A stretch of DNA of 18,309 bases from Bacteroidia bacterium (GTDB lineage Bacteria; Bacteroidota; Bacteroidia; AKYH767-A; OLB10): NCBI GenBank assembly GCA_025450095.1, contig JANWID010000004.1, positions 1 through 18,309 on the forward strand. The letters run 5' to 3'. Below are positions 7,206 to 14,787 of this stretch, piece by piece (positions within the stretch are counted from its first letter, which is position 1; each line of letters begins with the position of its first letter). The translations under genes and the position numbers were made by a program. The notes under the pieces were generated by a model that saw nothing but the letters and a program-made list of their open reading frames with translations, made no database searches and was not told the origin of the DNA.

Positions 7206-7240
7206 TGCAGCTATTCCCGTAAGAACGGCTGCATATTTTA
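7206..7240 (+). terminator. Weak hairpin after the lipoprotein gene
   Basis: TGCAGC (7206-7211) pairs with GCTGCA (7228-7233), with an inner TTC/GAA pairing, followed by the T-rich ATATTTTA. It could be a partial terminator or attenuator between the lipoprotein gene and the propeller gene 93 bp downstream. The T-run is poor. Confidence 0.3.
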
Positions 7241-7290
7241 TCAATATCTAAAACCCTTAATTCAATTAATCAAACTTAACTCAATACCAA

Positions 7291-8994
7291 ATGAAAAAAA
7301 TCTATAAAAATGTAATGTTATTCATGCTTGCGATCTCCACAGCCGGAGCGCAAACACACCAGTTTGAATGGGCCAAAAGTGTTGGTGGATCCAATAACGA
7401 TTTCTGTACGGCAATCACCACCGACATCACAGGTAACGTTTATGCTACTGGATATTTCCAAGGAACCGTAGATTTGAATCCGGGACCCGGAGTGCAAAAT
7501 GAAACCTCACAAGGCAGCAACGATGTATTCATCATAAAAACGGATGCATTGGGAAATTTTATCTGGGCGAAAACATTCGGAGGTTCGTCGGATGACAGGC
7601 CAGCTGCGATTGCAGTAACACCCAACAACAGTTTGTTCATCGCAGGCAGCTTTGCCGGAACCGCAGACTTTGATCCTGGGATCGGAACCGTAACGGAATC
7701 ATCATTCGGTTTTACGGATGGTTACTTGTTACAGTTGAACAGCACCGGAGATTTTATTTCTTTGGCACGTGCAGGAGGATCCGGCGCTGATCAGATCACA
7801 TCTCTGACAGTTAATACCCAGGGATCTGTTACAGTAACCGGTGACTTCGAAGGAAACGTTTTCTTCTTTCCGGCAGCTCCCGGTATGACACTTACTTCTG
7901 CAGGCAGCTATGATGTTTTCGTAGCATCATTCGATATGAACCTGAATCCGGTTTGGGTAAAACGGGCAGGTGGTCCTACGGCAGATCATGCAACCGCTAT
8001 TACTTCCGATCAATCCGGCAATCTCATCTATGGTGGCTACTTTATCGGTACTGGTGATTATGATCCGGGGGCTGCTGTGTTTACACTTACATCAACTGGC
8101 AGCAATGACATATTTATTTCAGGTCTTACTGCCTCAGGAAATTTCTCATGGGCGGTTAATGCTGGTGGAACAGGTGACGATGGAGTTTATAGTCTTGATA
8201 CGGATGATAATAGTGTGTTGGCAGCAACGGGTTATTTCTCAGGTACAGCCGATTTCAATCCCGCTCCAGGTACTGTATCAAATCTTACTTCTGCAGGACA
8301 AAAAGATGTCTTCATATTAACGATGGATTTTGCGGGACAATTTCAATGGGTGAAAAAAGCGGGATCAACTACTGATGACCTTGGCAAAAAAGTAATTATA
8401 GGCCCGGCGGGAGAAATAAGTACATCAGGAACATTTACCGGTACTGTTGATTTCAATCCCGGTAATGCTACCAATAACATTTCATCCTCAGGAATGGATG
8501 ATGGATTTGTACTCGTCCTGTCATCTGCCGGCAATTTCGAAGAAGTAGTTACATATGGTTCTGCTTTAAATGATGCAGTGCATGGAATCGCATTTGATAG
8601 CAGCGGTGATCTGTTTGTAGCAGGAAGCTTTGCCGGAACCATGGATGCTGATCCGTTCGGTGGTGCTAATCCGTTAACACCAGTCGGACTTGTCGATGGG
8701 TTTATGGTTCGGTTAGGATCTTCATTTACCGGAATGGAGGAAATGAATAATGATGTTCAGTTATCCGTGTATCCAAATCCGGCTACCGATTATATTATGC
8801 TTCATTCAACTTCTGAAATGAATTACAAAGTCAGTATCTACAATGCCACTGGTGCGCTTGTTTATCAAAAGGAATATGTTGACGGATGGGAGCAACCAAT
8901 TGAAATAAGTACATGGCCTCCCGGAATTTATCATGCTGTAGTTGAACAGAACGGTGGAAGGAATTCGATATCTGTAATTATCTCTGGAAAATAA
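7291..8994 (+). CDS. Secreted seven-repeat (SBBP-type) beta-propeller with T9SS type A sorting domain
   Basis: 567-residue exported protein. Signal peptide at about 1-21 (cleavage near AGA|QT). Seven repeats of about 65 residues follow, each opening with a form of FxWAKxxGGxxxD and containing GxxxxTGxFxGTxDFNPGxG and a DVFIxKxDxxGN turn. They begin near residues 25, 90, 155, 220, 285, 351 and 416. This fits the SBBP beta-propeller repeat family, and seven copies would close one seven-bladed propeller. The Asp-rich DxNPG turns might bind a cation, which is inference. Residues from about 489 (LSVYPNPATDYIML to the end) are a type A T9SS sorting domain, so the protein should cross the outer membrane and be attached to the surface or released. 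It is followed by a strong terminator and is the last gene of the exported-protein series. Confidence 0.92.
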   Translation: MKKIYKNVMLFMLAISTAGAQTHQFEWAKSVGGSNNDFCTAITTDITGNVYATGYFQGTVDLNPGPGVQNETSQGSNDVFIIKTDALGNFIWAKTFGGSSDDRPAAIAVTPNNSLFIAGSFAGTADFDPGIGTVTESSFGFTDGYLLQLNSTGDFISLARAGGSGADQITSLTVNTQGSVTVTGDFEGNVFFFPAAPGMTLTSAGSYDVFVASFDMNLNPVWVKRAGGPTADHATAITSDQSGNLIYGGYFIGTGDYDPGAAVFTLTSTGSNDIFISGLTASGNFSWAVNAGGTGDDGVYSLDTDDNSVLAATGYFSGTADFNPAPGTVSNLTSAGQKDVFILTMDFAGQFQWVKKAGSTTDDLGKKVIIGPAGEISTSGTFTGTVDFNPGNATNNISSSGMDDGFVLVLSSAGNFEEVVTYGSALNDAVHGIAFDSSGDLFVAGSFAGTMDADPFGGANPLTPVGLVDGFMVRLGSSFTGMEEMNNDVQLSVYPNPATDYIMLHSTSEMNYKVSIYNATGALVYQKEYVDGWEQPIEISTWPPGIYHAVVEQNGGRNSISVIISGK

Positions 8995-9001
8995 TTCCCC
9001 T

Positions 9002-9035
9002 GTTATGAAGCGTGACGTAGTCACTGCTTCATGAC
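9002..9035. repeat. Long perfect-like hairpin, possible second REP type
   Basis: GTTATGAAGC (9002-9011) pairs with GCTTCATGAC (9026-9035) through 10 bp with one G-T wobble. Inside, GTGAC (9012-9016) pairs with GTCAC (9020-9024) around a 3-nt GTA loop, with a one-base bulge. The GTCATG-type ends resemble the REP-like elements elsewhere in the window but the core differs. There is no T-run, so it is not itself an intrinsic terminator; it may protect the 3' end of the mRNA. Confidence 0.6.
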
Positions 9036-9053
9036 TAATAATGTGTGTTCAGG

Positions 9054-9088
9054 CTGCCGTATGCGAAAGTGTACGGCAGTTTTTTTTT
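9054..9088 (+). terminator. Intrinsic terminator after the propeller gene
   Basis: CTGCCGTA (9054-9061) and TACGGCAG (9072-9079) form a perfect 8-bp stem with a 10-nt loop, followed by nine T (9080-9088). It lies 60 bp after the stop codon at 8994 and ends the exported-protein transcript. Confidence 0.9.
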
Positions 9089-9135
9089 GCAATTCCTAAC
9101 CATAAATAAACAAAATGAACCTATATCTAAAGTAA

Positions 9136-9198
9136 GGACAGCATGCTGCTGTCCGAAATTTATGATAATGCTGCTGTCCGAAGTATAATAATGCAGCA
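9136..9198. repeat. Short direct repeat and hairpin cluster before the acylase 3' end
   Basis: ATGCTGCTGTCCGAA occurs at 9143-9157 and again at 9168-9182, 25 bp apart. GGACAGC (9136-9142) pairs with GCTGTCC (9148-9154). TGCTGC (9169-9174) can pair with GCAGCA (9193-9198). Read on the minus strand, the first hairpin is followed by TTACTTT and could be a weak terminator for the acylase gene that ends at 9225. No ORF is present in 8995-9224. Confidence 0.45.
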
Positions 9199-9224
9199 GT
9201 CTTTGCTATTTGAAAAATCGTGAT

Positions 9225-11624
9225 CTATTGTGGTTTAAAAGTAATCACATTCGTGCATTGCTCTTCAATCTCCTGTTTATTCAGCATCATCGGGCGGAAA
9301 AGGCAGTTCACATGCAAGCGATGCTGATCAAAATAATGTGGGCTACGAAGATGCCCGGATTGCCCGGTAGGAAGAACGTTGATACCATTATCAGCATCCT
9401 TTAAGTCCATTATTATTCGTGTTGCAGGTCCGTAGCTCACTTCATATTTTCCGGTAGTATTTAACGGGAATCCTGTATTATTGATAGTTTCAATTCCCCC
9501 ACGGATAGCAGTAGGACCCACATTGAAAATTTTATCCAGAGGTTTTTTCCTGCCAATTGGATGTACGTGTTCCAGTGTATGTGCACCGCCCCAGGCCCAA
9601 TTAGTTATTTCACCGGATGATTTCTGAAGCCCGGCAATGGTACTACGAAAAGCTGCTACAAAAATCAGCTTTCGTGTTTCCAATGCGTTTTTTGTTTCGA
9701 TATTATCCCACCAACCGGAGTTGTCGTCCGACAGGAACCGCTCATAAGAATTTTTCATCATATGAGTATTCACGAAAATATTATAGTCGGTCTCTCCAAG
9801 CTCATCAAGCATTGCCATTTCAAAAATATTTGATAACAGCCTGTAATAAATTGTAGGGGTGGTATCAGAAATGGCATGACTTCCGTTCCAGTTACGCAGT
9901 AATTTTGCTGCCATAACGTGAACAGGAGTCATTGTAGTTACCGCATCATCACCAATTACATCCATAATCAGCTTTGCATAACGTGGATGCACATCTGAAA
10001 TTATATCGGTGGTAATTTTCTTCAGATCATTTACACTCCACTTTTCCTGTGTGGCAAGCAGTTTACTGATTCGCTCAGCACGGAATGAAGGTGGATAATA
10101 ACCAGGGTAAACAGAACCGTCAATACTATCGGGTGGTTGATTGGCAGAAACAAGAACTCCCGATGCAGGATTTTCATGATGTGGATTCTTGTTGAACTCG
10201 TAAAATCCCTGGATGTCGTCATTGCCACTCGATCCATCGAGGATCAGTTTGGTCTGAAGTCCTTTTTTATACATCGGAAGTTTGGCAGCAATCCAGTGAG
10301 CGATATTCCCTGCGACATCACCATATACAACGTTAAGCCCGGGTGTATTCACTTTAGCTGCTGCATTACGGGCTTCTTCCATGTTTGTGGCCCGCGATAA
10401 CTGGTAAGTTACCTGCAATGCTGTTACCGGAAATTTAGTATACGACCACCATAGGCTTACAGGATGAGCTTCTGCAGAATCAAGCTGTTTGAGAACATCA
10501 TTGATAACGGGGCCATGGACAGTTTCGCGAATGGTGATCACCGTATCGGCCTCGCCTTTCACACTGATAATTTCCTTATATTTTTTATATGTTTCCGGAA
10601 TGCCTTTATAGATGTATGTATTGGAATTTCCGTCGCCCGGTTGTTCACGATACAGGTTCATATCATCATTTTCAAGCATGGTAAGTCCCCATGATATGCT
10701 GCGGTTGTGACCGATAAGCGGGAAGGGCAAACCCGCAAGATAATTTCCGTAAAGGCTAAACCCCGGGTACTCTATGTGTGCTTCGTACCAAACAGCCGGC
10801 TGCTGAAAACCTATATGCGTATCGTTAGCAATAAGAACTCCACCGGTTACCGACCGTGAAGGTGCCAGTACCCATGCATTACTACCGACCCAGGGTTTCA
10901 CCGGAAGTTTTTCGAGTAACTGTTCCGTAAAACGGGGAAGGGCTTCAGCAGTGACTGCTGCGGAATCGGGAGTGAAAACAGAATCGGTTCCATTACTCCA
11001 CTCAAACGCATTCAGGTAATTCATACCATACCTGTGATATATCTTATCAAGGATGGGATCCATACGGAGTGCTTCCGCAAAACTGAATGCCATATAACCT
11101 GTGATCAGGTAAATGTCTTCAGGAGTGAACTTAACTTTAGGAATTCCGAGTATGAGAAATTCAGGAGGTGTGGCGCCCTGAAACATGAATGAATTAATTC
11201 CCTTAATATAAGCCAGTGTATTTTTCTGCCATTGCTCTGTAGGCTTTGCAAAAAACATGGATGCTGATTCTTTTGCAGCTTTTGCAATACCCAGTGTACG
11301 GAAAAATGCATCTACGGAAGTATAATCCTTACCAAGAACTTCCGCCAGTCGCCCGGAACCAACTCTGCGCAATAGTTCCATCTGGAAAAGTCGCTCCTGG
11401 GCCTGGATATATCCAAGTGCGAAATAGGCATCCTTTTCATTTGCTGCATAAATATGCGGAATACCATAATGATCGAAGTAAACTTTAACTTCTTCCTGCG
11501 TACCGCGTCCATACATTTCGCCATGATAAACCGGGCGGGAACTTTGCAGATAAATGAAAACAGCCGATACGAGTCCGATCAGTCCGACCAGGATCAATAT
11601 TGTTGTCCATTTGAGAAATTTCAT
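9225..11624 (-). CDS. Penicillin acylase family protein (peptidase S45, Ntn hydrolase)
   Basis: 799-residue precursor of an N-terminal-nucleophile amidohydrolase. A hydrophobic N-terminal segment (about 7-27, WTTILILVGLIGLVS) serves as signal or membrane anchor, so it should act in the periplasm. The alpha-chain part contains the conserved FDHYGIPHIYA and ALGYIQAQERLFQMELLRR blocks (about 50-87). The self-cleavage site is WVGSNAW, with nucleophile Ser248, after a linker (about 220-246). The beta chain begins SNAWVLAPSRS and includes NDTHIGF. Members hydrolyse amide bonds of beta-lactams, acyl-homoserine lactones or other N-acyl compounds; which one cannot be read from the sequence. It starts 24 bp after the HsdR-N-type gene on the same strand, so the two are probably co-transcribed. 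Length is normal for the family, and I see no frameshift. Confidence 0.95.
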   Translation of the reverse strand: MKFLKWTTILILVGLIGLVSAVFIYLQSSRPVYHGEMYGRGTQEEVKVYFDHYGIPHIYAANEKDAYFALGYIQAQERLFQMELLRRVGSGRLAEVLGKDYTSVDAFFRTLGIAKAAKESASMFFAKPTEQWQKNTLAYIKGINSFMFQGATPPEFLILGIPKVKFTPEDIYLITGYMAFSFAEALRMDPILDKIYHRYGMNYLNAFEWSNGTDSVFTPDSAAVTAEALPRFTEQLLEKLPVKPWVGSNAWVLAPSRSVTGGVLIANDTHIGFQQPAVWYEAHIEYPGFSLYGNYLAGLPFPLIGHNRSISWGLTMLENDDMNLYREQPGDGNSNTYIYKGIPETYKKYKEIISVKGEADTVITIRETVHGPVINDVLKQLDSAEAHPVSLWWSYTKFPVTALQVTYQLSRATNMEEARNAAAKVNTPGLNVVYGDVAGNIAHWIAAKLPMYKKGLQTKLILDGSSGNDDIQGFYEFNKNPHHENPASGVLVSANQPPDSIDGSVYPGYYPPSFRAERISKLLATQEKWSVNDLKKITTDIISDVHPRYAKLIMDVIGDDAVTTMTPVHVMAAKLLRNWNGSHAISDTTPTIYYRLLSNIFEMAMLDELGETDYNIFVNTHMMKNSYERFLSDDNSGWWDNIETKNALETRKLIFVAAFRSTIAGLQKSSGEITNWAWGGAHTLEHVHPIGRKKPLDKIFNVGPTAIRGGIETINNTGFPLNTTGKYEVSYGPATRIIMDLKDADNGINVLPTGQSGHLRSPHYFDQHRLHVNCLFRPMMLNKQEIEEQCTNVITFKPQ

Positions 11625-11648
11625 ATACTGGTTGAATTCTGGAAATTT

Positions 11649-12089
11649 TTATATCTCAAAATCAGGAAAGTGATCGAGTAATGCGAACTGTCCGTTTTCC
11701 GATTTGCTACAAAAGTGCAATAAACCATTGGTTACAACAAGGTACTTCACATTTAGTCGGTGATGGTAATCTGAAGCCTGGTAAAACGTGGCTTCTGTTA
11801 GTTTTACACCTGGGGCTTTACACTCCACAATCATCCATGGAGATCCATTCTGATCGTAAATAACAATATCCGTCCGTTTCCGTAGCCGGTTCACGGTAAG
11901 GCCCCTTTCGACAGCGATCAGTCCAGAGGGATATTTAAGCTCTTCACGGAGGTACATGATAAAGTTTTGCCGCACCCACTCTTCGGGTGTGAGCACTACG
12001 AATTTTTTGCGTAATGCGTCAAAAATTTCCTTACTTTGCCCTGAAGTTCTGATACGAAAATCATACTGGGGAAGATTCAAATTCACCAT
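11649..12089 (-). CDS. Stand-alone HsdR N-terminal-type PD-(D/E)XK protein
   Basis: 146-residue protein matching the N-terminal domain of type I restriction HsdR subunits (HSDR_N_2 type), without the helicase motor. Catalytic pattern: Asp74 in RTDIVIYD, then Glu89-Cys-Lys91 in MIVECKAPG, with the supporting QxxxY motif at Gln104 to Tyr108 (FYQASDYHH). All residues needed for a metal-dependent nuclease core are present. No HsdM, HsdS or methylase gene is in the window, so it is not part of a visible restriction system. From memory, small proteins of this kind are common near holA in Bacteroidota, which would suggest a housekeeping DNA role rather than defence; this should be checked. It is transcribed away from the AMP nucleosidase-holA-mqnA operon across a 66-bp divergent gap and is followed by the acylase gene. 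Confidence 0.88.
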   Translation of the reverse strand: MVNLNLPQYDFRIRTSGQSKEIFDALRKKFVVLTPEEWVRQNFIMYLREELKYPSGLIAVERGLTVNRLRKRTDIVIYDQNGSPWMIVECKAPGVKLTEATFYQASDYHHRLNVKYLVVTNGLLHFCSKSENGQFALLDHFPDFEI

Positions 12090-12155
12090 GTTATGAATAT
12101 GATTGCGAAAATAACAAACCTGATCTAATTAACAGAATAAAGAACGTTTAAACTT

Positions 12156-12926
12156 TTGGAGAATAAGAAGGAAATAGTTGCAGACTGGTTGCCACGTTAC
12201 ACCGGCACTCCTCTGGATAAATTCGGAAAATACATCCTGCTTACCAATTTCGGCAACTATGTAGATCTTTTCGCCAGGCAACATAAAGTTTCAATTTCAG
12301 GCATTGACAGGCCAATGCCTAATGCCACTGCAAAAGGAATTACGATTATTAATTTTGGGATGGGCAGCGCTAATGCAGCTACCGTTATGGATTTGCTTGG
12401 AGCTATTCAACCGAAAGCTTGTCTGTTTTTAGGTAAGTGTGGTGGTCTTAAGAAAAAGAACAAACTCGGCGATCTCATACTTCCGATAGCTGCCATTCGC
12501 GGTGACGGAACTTCCAATGATTATTTACCTCCTGAAGTGCCAGCTTTACCGGCATTCAGCCTGCAAAAAGCTGTTTCCACTACCATCCGCAATCACGGAA
12601 AAGATTATTGGACCGGTACAGTTTACACGACTAACCGAAGAGTGTGGGAACACGATAAAGAATTTAAGTCCTACCTGCAAAAAACAAGGGTCATGGGCAT
12701 TGACATGGAAACTGCTACTATTTTTGTAACCGGTTTTGCAAACAAAATTCCATCCGGTGCATTGTTATTGGTATCCGATCAGCCTATGATTCCTGAAGGG
12801 GTTAAAACTGCAGCAAGTGATCTGAAAGTAACTTCAGGTTTTGTTGAAAGTCATCTTCGGATCGGTATTGATTCGCTCAATGAGCTAATTAATAATGGAC
12901 TTACTGTCAAGCATTTGAAATTTTAA
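12156..12926 (+). CDS. amn: AMP nucleosidase-like protein (phosphorylase/nucleosidase superfamily)
   Basis: 256-residue cytoplasmic protein of the purine-nucleoside phosphorylase/nucleosidase superfamily, the short Bacteroidota AMN-like type that lacks the long N-terminal domain of the E. coli enzyme. AMP nucleosidase splits AMP into adenine and ribose 5-phosphate. Visible features: the conserved N-terminal WLPRYTGTPLDKFG; a glycine loop NFGMGSANAA (67-75); FLGKCGG (91-97); MGIDMETATIF (180-190), holding the nucleoside-binding Met-Glu; and the catalytic-type Asp208 in VSDQP. The start must be the TTG at 12156: the frame is closed by TAA at 12138, no ATG or GTG lies between, and the next internal Met is far inside the fold. 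It is the first gene of a three-gene operon, two bases before holA. Because mqnA is in the same operon, action on a futalosine-pathway nucleoside is an alternative, but the sequence looks AMN-like. Confidence 0.88.
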   Translation: MENKKEIVADWLPRYTGTPLDKFGKYILLTNFGNYVDLFARQHKVSISGIDRPMPNATAKGITIINFGMGSANAATVMDLLGAIQPKACLFLGKCGGLKKKNKLGDLILPIAAIRGDGTSNDYLPPEVPALPAFSLQKAVSTTIRNHGKDYWTGTVYTTNRRVWEHDKEFKSYLQKTRVMGIDMETATIFVTGFANKIPSGALLLVSDQPMIPEGVKTAASDLKVTSGFVESHLRIGIDSLNELINNGLTVKHLKF

Positions 12927-12928
12927 GC

Positions 12929-14002
12929 ATGGCCGTTCCTACTTACGAGAGCATTTTGAAAGAATTGCGCAATAAGGTTTATCATCCTGTTTATTTTTTT
13001 CATGGTGACGAACCTTATTTTATTGACCAGCTGGCTGCACTAATTGAATCACAAGTGCTGACTGAAATGGAAAAAGAATTTAACCAGACCGTATTGTACG
13101 GACGTGATGTTGATCCGTTGACCATTTTCAGTCATGCGAAACGATACCCGATGATGTCGAATTACCAGGTGATCATCATTCGTGAAGCGCAGGATATACG
13201 CAATCTTTTTCGCCGGAAGGCTAATGAAGATGAACCGGACGCAGGTGATGATGTTGATCCTTTTTATAATTACCTGTTACATCCGCAGAAATCTACCATA
13301 CTGGTATTTTGCTACAAGTATAAAAAACTTGACAAACGCACCCGTACCGGGAAACTGCTCGATAAAAAAGCAGTAGTGTTTGAATCTAAAAAACTTTATG
13401 ATGATAAAATTCCACCCTGGATCAACAGTTATGTGAGGAGCAAGGGATATCGGATTAGTGAACAGGCCTCGGTGCTGCTTTCAGAATATCTCGGTAGTGA
13501 TCTGGCAAAAGTTGCAAATGAACTCGACAAGCTGATTATCGGTAAGGCGGAGGGAACAGAAATCACAGGCGCAGATATTGAAAATAATATCGGCATCAGC
13601 AAAGATTTTAATGTGTTTGAATTGCAGACTGCAATTGCAAAAAAAGATTTCAAAAAAGCTGCCCGCATCGTCAATTATTTTGGAGCCAATCCCAAAAACA
13701 ATCCTTTCGTTTTAACTTTATCTACGCTCAACGGTTATTTCAATAAAATCATTTCCTTTCACGTGTTTAAAGGCAAGCCAGGAATCAATTTGTCGGTCGC
13801 ATTGGGAATTAATCCTTATTTCCTGCGTGACTATGAAGCTGCTGCACGCAGTTATTCCAAAGAAGAAGCAATCTACGCAATCAGCCTGTTGCACGAATAC
13901 GATCTGCGCTCTAAGGGAATGAATAACCTGAGCGCATCAGAAGGAGACCTCCTGAGAGAGCTTGTTTTTAAAATCATGCACCCGGTTACGGTTGCCGTTT
14001 AA
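12929..14002 (+). CDS. holA: DNA polymerase III subunit delta
   Basis: 357-residue delta subunit of the clamp loader, which opens the beta sliding clamp so that it can be placed on DNA. The N-terminal segment PVYFFHGDEPYFIDQ (about 20-34) is the degenerate P-loop-like start of HolA. It is followed by the AKRYPMMSNYQVIIIREAQ block and the TILVFCYKYKKLDKRT block of the AAA+-like domain. The middle part (SEYLGSDLAKVANELDKL, about 184-201) is the helical lid with the conserved LxxExxKL-type pattern. The C-terminal helical collar (about 225-350) includes NVFELQTAIAKKD and SEGDLLRELVFKIM. Length is normal. It begins two bases after the AMP nucleosidase stop and ends two bases before mqnA, so the three genes are surely co-transcribed. 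No oddities seen. Confidence 0.95.
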   Translation: MAVPTYESILKELRNKVYHPVYFFHGDEPYFIDQLAALIESQVLTEMEKEFNQTVLYGRDVDPLTIFSHAKRYPMMSNYQVIIIREAQDIRNLFRRKANEDEPDAGDDVDPFYNYLLHPQKSTILVFCYKYKKLDKRTRTGKLLDKKAVVFESKKLYDDKIPPWINSYVRSKGYRISEQASVLLSEYLGSDLAKVANELDKLIIGKAEGTEITGADIENNIGISKDFNVFELQTAIAKKDFKKAARIVNYFGANPKNNPFVLTLSTLNGYFNKIISFHVFKGKPGINLSVALGINPYFLRDYEAAARSYSKEEAIYAISLLHEYDLRSKGMNNLSASEGDLLRELVFKIMHPVTVAV

Positions 14003-14004
14003 TT

Positions 14005-14787
14005 ATGCAGAAAATTAAAGTATCCTGCGTTTCATACCTGAATTCACTTCCGTTTTTACATGGACTCAGGAATCACCCGGTTGCGGATGAAATTGAACTC
14101 AGCCTGGATCATCCGGCACAGTGTGCACAAAAGCTCGCTGATGGCACAGTGGATATCGGCCTTGTTCCGGTTGCTGTTATTCCAACGTTACAGCAGGCAT
14201 ATGAAATTACGTGCTGGTGTATCGGTGCCGATGGCCCGGTGCGTTCAGTGGCACTATTCAGTATGGTACCGCTGGATGAAATACGGCAGATATTACCCGA
14301 TTTTCAGTCTGTAACTTCGAATTACCTGGTTCGGATACTTGCAGCAAAATACTGGAATATCACTCCTGAATTCCTGCTTCCATCACCAGGATATGAAAAA
14401 AATATAAAGGATCAGACTGCAGGAGTCATCATCGGGGACCGAGCACTTCAGTTATACGACACTTATCCATACCGTTACGACCTCGCAGGAGAGTGGCACA
14501 GGTTTACCGGTTTGCCATTTGTATTCGCCCGTTGGGTCAGTAACCGAGAACTGGATCCTGGATTCATAAACAGTTTCGGGGATGCACTCAAATCGGGAGT
14601 TCAGAATACAGGGACACTCCTCAGTGAAAATATTGCCTCTGGTTTAGACCGGGACCTTATCAGGGAATATCTTACCCGCAACCTCAGTTATACGTTTGAT
14701 GAACGAAAAAAACTGGGTATGGAAAAATTCCTTGACTATGCAGCTTTGTATCGCGACCGTGAAATCAGTATGCAGCCCTTGCAGTAG
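14005..14787 (+). CDS. mqnA: Chorismate dehydratase, menaquinone biosynthesis (futalosine pathway)
   Basis: 260-residue MqnA, which dehydrates chorismate to 3-[(1-carboxyvinyl)oxy]benzoate, the first committed step of the futalosine route to menaquinone. It has the periplasmic-binding-protein-like fold of the family. The N-terminal VSCVSYLNSLPFLHGL is the family signature. LADGTVDIGLVPVAVIP (about 45-61), SNYLVRILAAKYW (about 105-117), AGVIIGDRALQ (about 138-148) and LPFVFARWV (about 171-179) follow as expected. Menaquinone is the respiratory quinone of nearly all Bacteroidota. No other mqn gene is in the window. The last 23 bp (14765-14787) overlap the 3' end of the convergent minus-strand gene; the reading frame of mqnA itself looks intact. 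Confidence 0.95.
   Translation: MQKIKVSCVSYLNSLPFLHGLRNHPVADEIELSLDHPAQCAQKLADGTVDIGLVPVAVIPTLQQAYEITCWCIGADGPVRSVALFSMVPLDEIRQILPDFQSVTSNYLVRILAAKYWNITPEFLLPSPGYEKNIKDQTAGVIIGDRALQLYDTYPYRYDLAGEWHRFTGLPFVFARWVSNRELDPGFINSFGDALKSGVQNTGTLLSENIASGLDRDLIREYLTRNLSYTFDERKKLGMEKFLDYAALYRDREISMQPLQ

Noticed and set aside
7440..8642. Long minus-strand and alternative-frame ORFs inside the propeller gene
   Set aside because: They are opposite or out of frame to a repeat-rich gene with clear domain structure, and their products match nothing recognisable.
10137..10694. Plus-strand ORFs of 76-87 codons within the acylase gene
   Set aside because: They overlap the conserved beta chain of the acylase antisense and show no start context or family pattern.
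11649..12089. Type I restriction-modification system
   Set aside because: Only the HsdR N-terminal domain is present; there is no motor domain, HsdM or HsdS within the window, so a defence call is not supported.
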